Shown: positions 7,435-15,338 of the stretch, in pieces
How positions within the stretch are numbered: position 1 is the first letter of the stretch
Layout of the letters: each line of letters starts with the position of its first letter
Source: CAYQDR01 sp964416315
GTDB lineage: Bacteria; Methylomirabilota; Methylomirabilia; Rokubacteriales; DASRDR01
Direction: 5' to 3'
Assembly: GCA_964416315.1 (NCBI GenBank)
Contig: CAYQDR010000025.1
Coordinates: 1 to 43,996 of the forward strand
Length of the DNA: 43,996 nt
Position numbers and translations under genes: made by a program
The notes under the pieces: model-generated
Databases searched by the model: none
Seen by the model: the letters and a program-made list of their open reading frames with translations, nothing else
Told to the model about the DNA's origin: nothing

Positions 7435-9101
7435 CAGCGCACCAGCCAGATGGCGGCGAGCCACTTCCAGTTCAGGAAGTAGTAGATCACGAACGCCGCC
7501 AGGAAGACGAACACCAGGACCATGGTGCCCGCGATCGGGACGTGCTGGCCCGTCTCGGGCGCGAGCGGCGCCAGCCCGACCGCGCCCGGGGTGTCCGGCA
7601 CGCGCGGGCCGAAGAAGACCGAACCGACCGTCAGCAGGACGTAGAGGGCGCCGCCGAGCGCGGCGACGAGGCCGCCGATCCCCATGAGCCCCAGGAAGAA
7701 GAACGCGGCGGGCTCGATCGGAGGCCTGAATAGCGACGTCGCGAACTGGACGTCCCAGTACCGCCGCGGGATCGCGTACGACCCCGCGGTGGTCATCCCG
7801 ACCGCGAAGAGCGCGATCCCGATCCCGAAGAGGTAGACCTGGGTCGTGGCCAGCGCCCTCGAGAGGATCTGGCGCCGGAAGATCAGCGGCACCACGAAGT
7901 ACGTGAGCCCCATGAAGGCGAGCGTCGTGCCCGCCACGACAGTCGCGTGGAAGTGCCCCGGGATGCGCAGCGTGTTGTGGGAGATGATGTTGACCTGCTC
8001 GGCGCCGAACGTGACGCCGGTGATCCCGCCGATGAAGCCGAAGATCACGAGCGACAGCGCCAGCGCCGCGAACCCCGGGTTCCCCCAGGGCGCCTTGGCC
8101 AGCCACTCGAACAGCCCCCTGGAGAGCCCCTTCTTCCGCTGCGCCACCTCCACGGACGCCGGCACCGTCATGCCGTGGACCATGCTCGCGAGCACCGCGA
8201 GATACATCCCGTAGGAGGTGTTCCAGATCTTCCAGGCCGGGGACACCTGGGGATCGACCAGGAGGTGGTGCGCCGAGGCCAGGTTGATGAAGAGGATGTA
8301 GAGGAGGAACGCCGTGCGGCAGACCTTCTCGTTGATCGGCACGGCCCCCACGGTCAGCGTCGCGAGCAGGTACCAGACCGCCACCATCGCCGACACGTTG
8401 ATCTGCTGCGACGGGTGCCCGAGGCCCCAGAAGACCAGCCGGTACATCCCGGCGTCCAGGTTCTCGATGACCCCGAGCGACCAGAGCCAGGTGGGGATGT
8501 AGATGATCGCGCCGTGGGCGAGGGTGACCACGGCGATGATCGCCGCCGTCGCCGCCCCGAAGGTCACCAGCGGGATCGAGCCCTCGTACGTCCGCTCGGC
8601 CCGCGCCACGACCAGGGTCGCGAAGAAGTTCAGCACGCCGACCAGCGCACCGACGGCGAAGAGAATCCAGCCGAGGTAGAAGTACGAGACCGCGCGGAGC
8701 GGCACGTAGGAGGTGAACATCACGTCGGCGCCGCCGCGGAGGATCGCGACGTCGATCAGGACGGAGCCCGCGACCATGAGGGCGAAGCCGAGCCAGCCGA
8801 CCCGCGGCCACGCGACGCGGCTCGCCAGGAGGATCGGCCCCGCGAAGTAGAGGATCGCGATCTCGAAGAAGATGATCCAGAAGATCAGCATGTTGATGCC
8901 GTGGAACGTGAGGGCGCGGTAGTAGTACACCGGGTCCAGCAGGTGGACCGCGGGCCACCGCGTCAGCACGACCAGGACGGCCGCGATCCCCCCGAAGAGG
9001 ATCGCCAGCACCCCCGCCACGGCGTGAACCTTGATCAGCCAGTCCGCCTGGTCGTGGACCCGGAGACCGGTCTGGGCGCAGGTCCGGAAGGTCGCTGCCA
9101 T
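7434..9101 (-). CDS. Heme-copper oxidoreductase subunit I with Gln at the active-site Tyr position (candidate NO reductase)
   Basis: 555 residues with at least 12 membrane segments. All six metal-ligand histidines can be placed: H67 (helix II, low-spin heme), H229 (helix VI, CuB), H278/H279 (helix VII, CuB), H383 and H385 (helix X, PGHFHATVV). In A- and B-family O2 reductases helix VI reads H-P-x-x-Y with a Tyr crosslinked to the CuB His; here it is HPSQQ, so Q233 replaces the Tyr. Loss of this Tyr is typical of NO-reducing members of the superfamily. The CuA subunit II shows the electrons come from a soluble cytochrome or cupredoxin. An oxidase using another Tyr cannot be excluded. Confidence 0.85.
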   Translation of the reverse strand: MAATFRTCAQTGLRVHDQADWLIKVHAVAGVLAILFGGIAAVLVVLTRWPAVHLLDPVYYYRALTFHGINMLIFWIIFFEIAILYFAGPILLASRVAWPRVGWLGFALMVAGSVLIDVAILRGGADVMFTSYVPLRAVSYFYLGWILFAVGALVGVLNFFATLVVARAERTYEGSIPLVTFGAATAAIIAVVTLAHGAIIYIPTWLWSLGVIENLDAGMYRLVFWGLGHPSQQINVSAMVAVWYLLATLTVGAVPINEKVCRTAFLLYILFINLASAHHLLVDPQVSPAWKIWNTSYGMYLAVLASMVHGMTVPASVEVAQRKKGLSRGLFEWLAKAPWGNPGFAALALSLVIFGFIGGITGVTFGAEQVNIISHNTLRIPGHFHATVVAGTTLAFMGLTYFVVPLIFRRQILSRALATTQVYLFGIGIALFAVGMTTAGSYAIPRRYWDVQFATSLFRPPIEPAAFFFLGLMGIGGLVAALGGALYVLLTVGSVFFGPRVPDTPGAVGLAPLAPETGQHVPIAGTMVLVFVFLAAFVIYYFLNWKWLAAIWLVR

Positions 9102-9170
9102 CGCCGCCCCCTATGAGCTCGTCCCGGTAAACCGGGCGACCCGCTCGAGCAAGACCGCACCGCTCACGAT

Positions 9171-9262
9171 GTTCCGCTCCGAGCGCCGCCTTTGCCGGCG
9201 CAACCCTCCCAGGGAGGAGGTTCCGGCCCCCCGCAATAAAGGGGGGCGAAGCCCCCCTCCGG
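9171..9262 (-). repeat. CGGAG double-hairpin repeat, copy 4 (divergent)
   Basis: In minus orientation the second half reads ...GTTGCGCCGGCAAAGG then CGGCGCTCGGAGCGGAAC, matching copies at 23096, 30102 and 36235. The first hairpin is replaced by a G/C stem with TTC loop that looks like an intrinsic terminator. It lies between the subunit II stop and the subunit I start. Confidence 0.65.
9235..9258 (-). terminator. Intrinsic terminator after the CuA subunit II gene
   Basis: On the minus strand GGGGGGC-TTC-GCCCCCC forms a perfect 7-bp stem followed by TTTATT, 9 bases after the subunit II stop. It should stop or attenuate transcription between subunit II and subunit I and so set their ratio. Confidence 0.7.
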
Positions 9263-9267
9263 GTTGA

Positions 9268-9792
9268 CTATTCGACGGTGATCTTGCCCACCATCTGGTG
9301 GTGGCCGATCCCGCAGAACTCGTTGCACACGGCGTACACCTCGCCCGACTGCGTCGGCGTGATCGTCAGCACGTACTCGTACCCTGGCAGGACCATGAAG
9401 TTGAGGTTGAGGGGGAACAGGGAGAAGCCGTGGACCAGGTCCATGGAGGACAGGTGCAACCGGTAGGTCTGCCCCTTCTTGAGCTTCAGCGCCGGGTACC
9501 ACTGCCAGAGCCGCCCGAGCATGTAGACGTCGTCGCCGGGCTGGGCCGCGACGACCGGTATGCCCTTGTCCTCCCCGACCTTCGCCTTCTGGACGTAGGC
9601 GTCCACCTTCTTCTGGTACTCGGCGGGCGTGATCCGGTAGGTCTCGAACGACGGGTTCTGTCCCCCCTTGAGGTGCCAGAGCGGCATCATGGCGAAGAGG
9701 ATCAGGCACCAGATCAGGGCGACCCCGAGCCAGAGCTTCTCGGTCCGGTCGACCGGCTTCCACCACACGCCCTTGAGCGTCTGAATGCTCAT
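9268..9792 (-). CDS. CuA-type heme-copper oxidoreductase subunit II
   Basis: 174 residues: a short N-terminal region, one membrane helix (about 20-38) and a periplasmic cupredoxin domain. A complete dinuclear CuA site is visible: H121 (DLVHGF), then C156-x-E158-x-C160-x3-H164-x2-M167 in CNEFCGIGHHQM. It accepts electrons from a soluble donor and passes them to subunit I. ATG 9792 follows a GAGGAGG site, 10 bases after the small membrane subunit. The single membrane helix and short length resemble B-type (ba3-like) enzymes more than mitochondrial-type ones. Confidence 0.92.
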   Translation of the reverse strand: MSIQTLKGVWWKPVDRTEKLWLGVALIWCLILFAMMPLWHLKGGQNPSFETYRITPAEYQKKVDAYVQKAKVGEDKGIPVVAAQPGDDVYMLGRLWQWYPALKLKKGQTYRLHLSSMDLVHGFSLFPLNLNFMVLPGYEYVLTITPTQSGEVYAVCNEFCGIGHHQMVGKITVE

Positions 9793-9802
9793 GGGGGCCT
9801 CC

Positions 9803-9964
9803 TCACTTCGCCAGCGGGATGCTCGCGATCTCGAGGAGCCCCCAGATCGTGTAGAAGACGACGGGGACCACGATCCCGAGCACGAGCAGGAGAAAGATGT
9901 TGTCGAAGAAGGCCTGGGCCAGCGGGATCCGCTCCGTGTCCTCCGCGCCCTGCTTGTCTGCCAT
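9803..9964 (-). CDS. Small single-helix membrane subunit
   Basis: 53 residues, ATG 9964 with RBS GGGAGGG. One membrane helix, NIFLLLVLGIVVPVVFYTIWGLLEI, flanked by a charged N-terminus. As the first gene of the operon directly before the CuA subunit, it resembles small IIa-type subunits of ba3-like reductases by position and size. Function is inferred from context only. Confidence 0.7.
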   Translation of the reverse strand: MADKQGAEDTERIPLAQAFFDNIFLLLVLGIVVPVVFYTIWGLLEIASIPLAK

Positions 9965-10041
9965 CGCGCCCTCCCTTTCCGCGGATGCGTCCAGGTCCAG
10001 CCTACGGCGCCCGCTCCCGGGGGACCTATGACCTGGCTCAT

Positions 10042-10066
10042 ATCGGGTGTGGCGGCTTGACCCGAT
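10042..10066. promoter_or_regulatory. Inverted repeat between divergent heme-copper and nrf operons
   Basis: ATCGGGT and ACCCGAT form a perfect 7-bp inverted repeat with an 11-base spacer (arms at 10042-10048 and 10060-10066) in the 130-base gap between two divergent N-oxide/respiratory operons. A shared operator is plausible. The regulator is unknown; the half-sites do not match FNR (TTGAT). Confidence 0.35.
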
Positions 10067-10094
10067 GCCCCGCGCCAGGTAGGGTCGGCAGGAG

Positions 10095-10544
10095 ATGCGC
10101 GCCCGTGGAATCGCCGGGGTCGCCGTGGGCGCCGCCATCGGGGTGGCGGCCGGCGTGGGCGGCTACACCTTCGTGTACGCTCGGGGGGCCTCCTACCTGA
10201 CGGACGACCCCGCGGCCTGCGCCAACTGCCACGTCATGCGCGAGCAGCTGGACGGCTGGCTCAAGGGCAGCCACCGGGCGGCGGCCGTGTGCAACGACTG
10301 CCACACGCCCCGGGGCCTCTTCCCGAAGTACGCGACGAAGGCTTCGAACGGCTTCTGGCACTCCTTCGCGTTCACCTCGGGCCGCTTTCCCGACCCCCTG
10401 CGGATCAAGCCGGGGAACCGGGAGATCGCGGAGCGCGCCTGCCGCGCCTGCCACCGGCCGATCGTCGAGGCGATCGACGCGCGACCCCCGGCACACGCCC
10501 CGCTGGCGTGCGTCCGGTGCCACGCCACGGTCGGCCATCTCTGA
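10095..10544 (+). CDS. nrfH: NapC/NirT-type tetraheme cytochrome c, NrfH
   Basis: 149 residues: an N-terminal membrane anchor (about 5-28) and four heme motifs, CANCH, CNDCH, CRACH and CVRCH. The family oxidises membrane quinol and passes electrons to a periplasmic reductase. ATG 10095 follows a GGCAGGAG site. It is followed by nrfA in the same orientation, the standard nrfHA arrangement. Length fits NrfH. Confidence 0.93.
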   Translation: MRARGIAGVAVGAAIGVAAGVGGYTFVYARGASYLTDDPAACANCHVMREQLDGWLKGSHRAAAVCNDCHTPRGLFPKYATKASNGFWHSFAFTSGRFPDPLRIKPGNREIAERACRACHRPIVEAIDARPPAHAPLACVRCHATVGHL

Positions 10545-10555
10545 GCGCCTGATTT

Positions 10556-10598
10556 CCCTCTCCCCCCGTCGGGGGGGAGAGGGCCAGGGTGAGGGGGG
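10556..10598 (+). repeat. CCCTCTCCCC-type dispersed hairpin repeat, copy 2
   Basis: CCCTCTCCCCCC and GGGGGGGAGAGGG form a hairpin with a GT-like loop, followed by the CCAGGGTGAGGGG tail typical of this repeat. It fills the gap between nrfH and nrfA and could affect nrfA translation or message stability. Confidence 0.75.
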
Positions 10599-10608
10599 AA
10601 CAGCACGC

Positions 10609-12000
10609 ATGGTCGAGAGGAGGCTGGGCCGGCGCGGCCCCGCGATCTGGATTCTGCTCGTCGCGGTCGTCGCCGCCGCGGCGGGGGCGGGCGCCGCCGC
10701 CCTGCTCGTCAACATCGTCGAGCGCAAGCAGGAGGCGCGGAACCCGTTCTACCGGGTCGTCGAGCTGAACGACGAGACGGAGGATCCTGCCGTCTGGGGC
10801 AAGAACTTCCCGCTGCAGTACGACGCCTACCGCCGCACCGTGGACCAGGTCCGGACCCGGTTCGGGGGGAGCGAGGCCCTGCCGAGGACGCCGAACCAGG
10901 CCGACCCCCGGTCGGTGGTCGCGCAGTCGCGCCTGGAGGAGGACCCGCGCCTCAAGACGATGTGGGCGGGGTACGCCTTCGCGCGCGACTTCCGCGAGGA
11001 CCGCGGCCACGCCTACATGCTCGAGGACCAGACGTACACGGAGCGGCAGATCGTCGCGAAGCAACCGGGCACGTGCCTGCACTGCCACGCGTCCGTCTAC
11101 GTGCCCTACAAGCGGGTCGGCAACGGGGACCTGTTCAGGGGCTTCGAGCTGGTCAACCAGATGCCGTACCCGGAGGCGCGGAAGCTGGTCCGGCATCCGG
11201 TCACCTGCATCGACTGCCACGCCCCGGACACCATGCAGCTCCGGATCAGCCGGCCGGCGTTCATCGAGGGGATCCGGGCGCTCAAGGCCTCGCAGGGCGT
11301 GAAGGACTACGACGTCAACGCGATGGCCACCCGGCAGGAGATGCGGGCGTTCGTCTGCGGCCAGTGCCACGTCGAGTACTACTTCAAGGGAACGGAGAAG
11401 CGCCTCGTCTACCCCTGGGCCAGGGGGCTCCGGGTCGAGCAGATCGCGGCCTACTACGACGAGGTGAAGTTCCGCGACTGGGTCCACGGCGAGAGCGGAG
11501 CGCCCACGCTGAAGGCCCAGCACCCGGAGTTCGAGCTGTGGAACCAGGGGATCCACGCGCGCTCCGGCGTGGCGTGCACCGACTGCCACATGCCGTACCG
11601 CCGGGAGGGCGCCCTGAAGATCAGCGACCACCACGTCCGCAGCCCGCTTCTGAACCTCAACCGCGCCTGCCAGACCTGCCACCGCTGGCCGGAGGCCGAG
11701 CTCCGCGCCCGCGTCGAGACGATCCAGCAGCGGACCTTCGACCTCCGCAACCGGGCCATGGACGCGCTGGTCGGCCTGATCGGGGATCTCAAGGCGGCCC
11801 GCGCGGCCGGCCGCAGCGACGCCGAGCTGGAGCGGGCGCGGGACTTCCAGCGGCGGGCGCAATTCTGGCTGGATTTCGTCGAGGCCGAGAACTCGATGGG
11901 CTTCCACGCCCCGCAGGAGGCCGCGCGGATCCTCGGGGAGTCCATCGACTTCAGCCGCCGCGGGCAGCTCGCGGTCCGCGACCTCAAGCCCCGCTCCTGA
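10609..12000 (+). CDS. nrfA: Pentaheme ammonia-forming nitrite reductase NrfA, CXXCH type
   Basis: 463 residues with an N-terminal signal/anchor (about 12-35). Five heme motifs: CLHCH (156-160), CIDCH (200-204), CGQCH (250-254), CTDCH (323-327) and CQTCH (354-358). Catalytic residues align with known NrfA: R146 (YTER), the Tyr in CHVEYYF near 257 and H305 in KAQHPE. In most NrfA the first, active-site heme motif is CXXCK; here His replaces Lys, a variant known from Campylobacter-type enzymes. It reduces nitrite to ammonium (and can reduce NO) in the periplasm using electrons from NrfH. Confidence 0.93.
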   Translation: MVERRLGRRGPAIWILLVAVVAAAAGAGAAALLVNIVERKQEARNPFYRVVELNDETEDPAVWGKNFPLQYDAYRRTVDQVRTRFGGSEALPRTPNQADPRSVVAQSRLEEDPRLKTMWAGYAFARDFREDRGHAYMLEDQTYTERQIVAKQPGTCLHCHASVYVPYKRVGNGDLFRGFELVNQMPYPEARKLVRHPVTCIDCHAPDTMQLRISRPAFIEGIRALKASQGVKDYDVNAMATRQEMRAFVCGQCHVEYYFKGTEKRLVYPWARGLRVEQIAAYYDEVKFRDWVHGESGAPTLKAQHPEFELWNQGIHARSGVACTDCHMPYRREGALKISDHHVRSPLLNLNRACQTCHRWPEAELRARVETIQQRTFDLRNRAMDALVGLIGDLKAARAAGRSDAELERARDFQRRAQFWLDFVEAENSMGFHAPQEAARILGESIDFSRRGQLAVRDLKPRS

Positions 12001-12020
12001 GGACGCGAACGGGGTGACGC

Positions 12021-13424
12021 CTACGCGCGTCCGAGGCCGTAGGCCTTGAGCTTGTAAACCAGCGCGCGCCGGCTGATCCCCAGCAGGCGGGCCGCCTCGG
12101 TGCGGTTCCCGGCCGTGCGACCGAGCGCGCGCCGGATGAGCTCCCGCTCCACCTCCTGCACCACCCGCGCCGTCGCCTCCGGCAGCACCAGCGACTCTCC
12201 GGGGAGCGGGACGGCGAGCTCGCCCTGCGGCGCCATGAGGTGGGCGGGCAGGTCCCGCTCGGTGATCAGTTCCCCTTCGCTGAGGAGCGCCGCGCGCTCC
12301 AGGGCGTGCCAGAGCTCGCGGACGTTGCCGGGCCAGCCGTATCCCATGGCGACGCGGAGCGCCCCGGGCGACAAGCGCTTGGGCGCGCCGCCGGCTCCCT
12401 CAGCGACCCGGCCGAGCACGTGCTCCACCAGGAGGGGGATGTCCTCCCGGCGCTCGCGCAGCGGCGGGAGCCGGATGGGGAAGACGGCCAACCGGTAGTA
12501 GAGATCCTCCCGGAATGCGCCCTGCCCGACCTCTTCGGCGAGGTCCCGGTTCGTCGCTGCGATGACGCGCACGTCCACCTGCACGACACGCGTGTCGCCC
12601 ACCCGCCGGATCTCGCCGTCCTGGAGGGCGCGCAGCAGCTTCGCCTGCAGCCCGGGCGGCAGCTCGCCGACCTCGTCCAGGAACAGGGTGCCCCCGTGCG
12701 CCTCCTCGAACAGCCCCTTCTTGGCGGCGATGGCACCCGTGAAGGCCCCCTTGACGTGGCCGAACAGCTCGCTCTCCTGCAGCGATTCAGGGATGGCCGC
12801 GCAGTCGATCACCACGAAGGGCCCCGACCGGCGCGGGCTCGCGTGGTGAATGGCCTTGGCGACCAGCTCCTTGCCGGTCCCGCTCTCCCCCTGGATCAGC
12901 ACGGTCCCGCGCGCCGCGGCCACCTTCTCGATCTGCGTGTACACGTCCTGCATGGGCTGGCTCTTGCCCACCAGGCCGCCGAAGCCGAAGCGCTGCTCCA
13001 CCATCCGCCGGAGTTGCCTGACCTCGCGCGTGAGCCGGATCCGCTCCAGCGCCTTGTCCACCACCGCGAGGATCTCGTGCGCCCGGAAGGGCTTGGTCAC
13101 GTAGTCGTAGGCGCCCGCCCGCATCGCCTCGATCGCCGAGGGGATGCTCCCGTAGGCGGTGATCATCACAACGGTCGCCTCGGGGAGTGTCTCGCGGACC
13201 GCCCTCAGCACCTCGAGGCCGTCGGCCCCGGGAAGGCGGAGGTCGCACAGGACGACGTCATAGGGGCCCTCCCGGATCCGTTCCAGCGCCTCCGTGCCGG
13301 TTCCGGCCCCGTCGACGCGGTACCCCTCGTGGGCGAGGAGCCGCGTGAGAAAGTGGACCATGTTCTCCTCGTCGTCGACGACGAGGACGCGCTCGTCTCG
13401 CGGGCCGAGGGGTCCGTCAGGCAC
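12021..13424 (-). CDS. NtrC-family sigma-54-dependent response regulator (second)
   Basis: 467 residues from GTG 13424, which overlaps the kinase stop by 8 bases and has GGAGAGGGG upstream. Receiver with DDEEN and phosphoacceptor D61 (LCDLRLPG), AAA+ with GESGTGKE, GAFTGA and GGTLFLDEVGEL, and a C-terminal Fis-type helix-turn-helix (GNRTEAARLLGISRRALVYK). All elements for sigma-54 activation are intact. Divergent to it, past the kinase gene, is a cupredoxin gene with a strong -24/-12 promoter, the obvious first target. It converges with nrfA across a 20-base gap. Confidence 0.95.
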   Translation of the reverse strand: MPDGPLGPRDERVLVVDDEENMVHFLTRLLAHEGYRVDGAGTGTEALERIREGPYDVVLCDLRLPGADGLEVLRAVRETLPEATVVMITAYGSIPSAIEAMRAGAYDYVTKPFRAHEILAVVDKALERIRLTREVRQLRRMVEQRFGFGGLVGKSQPMQDVYTQIEKVAAARGTVLIQGESGTGKELVAKAIHHASPRRSGPFVVIDCAAIPESLQESELFGHVKGAFTGAIAAKKGLFEEAHGGTLFLDEVGELPPGLQAKLLRALQDGEIRRVGDTRVVQVDVRVIAATNRDLAEEVGQGAFREDLYYRLAVFPIRLPPLRERREDIPLLVEHVLGRVAEGAGGAPKRLSPGALRVAMGYGWPGNVRELWHALERAALLSEGELITERDLPAHLMAPQGELAVPLPGESLVLPEATARVVQEVERELIRRALGRTAGNRTEAARLLGISRRALVYKLKAYGLGRA

Positions 13425-14931
13425 GCGTGCGCCCCTCTCCGGCCGAAGACTCCGGCGACGCGACCGCGCTCCCCGCGCGGAGGAGCACGCGGACGGTCGT
13501 GCCGACGCCGGGCCGGCTCTCGACCACCAGGGCCCCCTGGAGGGCCTCGATGAGGCTGTGGCAGATGGCGAGCCCCAGGCCCGTGCCCTCGCCGCGACGC
13601 TTGGTGGAGAAGAACGGCTCGAAGATCCGCTCGAGGTGGTCGGGCGGGATTCCCGGTCCGTGGTCCGCAATCGCGATCGTGACCGCGTTCTCGTCCGGCG
13701 CGAACGACCGGCCCACTCGCGCGGCGCCGTCCTCCCACGGCCCGGCCCGACCGATGCTCGTCCACACCCGGATCGAGCCACCCTCGGTCGTCGCGTGGGC
13801 GGCGTTGAGCAGGAGATTGATCAGGATCTGCTCGAGCAGATGCTCGTCGGCCACGGCCCGGGGCGCGGACGCGGCCAGCTCCCGCCTCCACGCGATCCCC
13901 TCGAACCCCCGCTGGGACGCGATGAGCCCGAGCGCCTTCTCGACGGCGGCGTTCACGTCGAGCGCCGCGAGCTGGGGCGGTCCCGGGCGCGCGTAGTCGA
14001 GCAGCCCCTGGAGGATCCGCTTGGTCCGGGCGATCTCTCCCGCAAGGCGCTCGCTCCGATCGCGGCACTCCGCTCGGTCCTCGGGTCGAGCCCGGCACAG
14101 GAGCTGGAGCTCCAGCAGGCCGAGCATCGAGCCCAGGGGGTTCCCGATCTCGTGGACGATCCCCGCGGCGAGCCGTCCCGTGGAAGCCAGCTTCTCGCTC
14201 TGGACGAGCTGGGAGTGCGCCCGCTTCAGCTCGTCGTAGGCGGCGCGCAGCTCGTCGGCGGTCCGCTCCAGGGCACGGTTCTGCTCGACGATGGTCCTGG
14301 AGGCCCGGCGGAAGGTGAGCGTCAGCGCCACGTAGAGCAGCGCCAGGCCGGACAGGACTGCCCCCCACACCGGGAGCCTGAGGCGCCAGACCTTCTGGTA
14401 GAAGGGGTCGACGGGGCTGTAGATCTCATACGCCCCGATGACCGTGCTCGTCCCTTCCAGGAAAATCGGGATGTAGACTTCGAGCAGCCGGGAGTATCCG
14501 GCGCGTCGCTCGGTGACGTTCTCGGCTTCGCGGAGATCCGACAGTCCCACCACGGTCTCGCCCCCGAGGGCTCTCCGGAGGGAAGCGTTGTCGGGGAACC
14601 GCTGACCCACGACCTCCGGGCTCCGGGAGTGGTAGATCGTCGTCCCCCCCCGGTCGTAGATCTTGATGGTCACGACGTGCGGCGTGAAGAAGTTGTCCCG
14701 GATCAGCCGGTCGAAGGCCTCGTAGTCGGCGCCCGTCCGTCGCCGGACGAACTCCTCTTTCGTCGTGATGAACCGCGCCAGGTTCTTGAAGTAGTCCAGG
14801 GACGCGAGCGTCGCCCGCTCCAGCATCGTCTGCTCGACGAGGTAGGTCACGCCCGTGCCCAACACCAGCGCCAGCCCCACCCAGAGGCCCGCGCTGAGAA
14901 GGGAGAACCGCTTGAACAGGGAGCTCCTCAT
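13417..14931 (-). CDS. Membrane sensor histidine kinase (second)
   Basis: 504 residues. Membrane helices at about 10-32 and 188-206 bracket a periplasmic sensor domain of about 150 residues with a PAS/Cache-like strand pattern. HisKA has H260 in AAGIVHEIGNPLGSML; the ATPase domain has NLLLNAAHA, DHGPGIPPDHLERIF and GTGLGLAICHSLI. It resembles NtrB/ZraS-type kinases that partner NtrC-type regulators and is co-transcribed with one (8-base overlap). The signal is unknown; neighbouring nitrite reductase and cupredoxin genes suggest a redox, metal or N-oxide cue. Confidence 0.93.
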   Translation of the reverse strand: MRSSLFKRFSLLSAGLWVGLALVLGTGVTYLVEQTMLERATLASLDYFKNLARFITTKEEFVRRRTGADYEAFDRLIRDNFFTPHVVTIKIYDRGGTTIYHSRSPEVVGQRFPDNASLRRALGGETVVGLSDLREAENVTERRAGYSRLLEVYIPIFLEGTSTVIGAYEIYSPVDPFYQKVWRLRLPVWGAVLSGLALLYVALTLTFRRASRTIVEQNRALERTADELRAAYDELKRAHSQLVQSEKLASTGRLAAGIVHEIGNPLGSMLGLLELQLLCRARPEDRAECRDRSERLAGEIARTKRILQGLLDYARPGPPQLAALDVNAAVEKALGLIASQRGFEGIAWRRELAASAPRAVADEHLLEQILINLLLNAAHATTEGGSIRVWTSIGRAGPWEDGAARVGRSFAPDENAVTIAIADHGPGIPPDHLERIFEPFFSTKRRGEGTGLGLAICHSLIEALQGALVVESRPGVGTTVRVLLRAGSAVASPESSAGEGRTRA

Positions 14932-15248
14932 GCCGGTGGCTCCATCCGCGCCGTCGTGTCCCGGCGGGGGGCTCGACGCCGACGGCTGAGCGGGCGCCTG
15001 ACGCCCCCACGCCCGTCGGTCACGGTCATGGCGTCATCGCGAACTTCGAGCAATCCGCGTGCCAGCAGGGCGGGACGGTCTGGAACCGAGCAAGGCGCGG
15101 CGACCCGTGCTCCCGCGCAACCCGATTCCCGCCCCGCGCGCAAGGCCGTGCGCGCCCGACCGACGGGCGCCGCAGCCGCTGAGCCACGCGCATCACGAGC
15201 CCTGCCCTGTCCGCACCACCTCGAGAGAGGGGTGACCGCCGTGAGCCC
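14932..15248. other. Intergenic region between divergent kinase and cupredoxin genes
   Basis: No convincing gene. It must hold the promoter of the kinase/regulator pair and, upstream of the sigma-54 promoter at 15249, activator sites. TCCCGCCCCGCGCG at 15127-15140, about 110 bases upstream of the promoter, is shared with 16301-16314, upstream of another sigma-54 promoter. Confidence 0.5.
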
Positions 15249-15264
15249 CGGCACAGCCCTTGCT
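15249..15264 (+). promoter_or_regulatory. Sigma-54 promoter of the cupredoxin gene
   Basis: CGGCACAGCCCTTGCT matches 14 of 16 positions of TGGCACG-N4-TTGCT with exact spacing of GG and GC. Predicted start near 15275, leaving a leader of about 64 bases before ATG 15339. A complete NtrC-type two-component system is divergently encoded. Confidence 0.75.
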
Positions 15265-15338
15265 CGTGTCTTCACCAGCGCCCGCGCGCTGGCGCGCGGA
15301 GGCAATTGGACCACTCCGAAGGCAAGGAGGAAGACACG

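Noticed and set aside
4996..7482. 828-codon plus-strand open frame
   Set aside because: Antisense to ctaB and the subunit-I-like gene; composition is almost entirely charged residues plus Gly/Pro, with no recognisable motif.
9145..9170. Possible sigma-54 promoter upstream of heme-copper subunit I
   Set aside because: The minus strand has CTTGCT, but the upstream GG is one base out of register, which sigma-54 does not tolerate.
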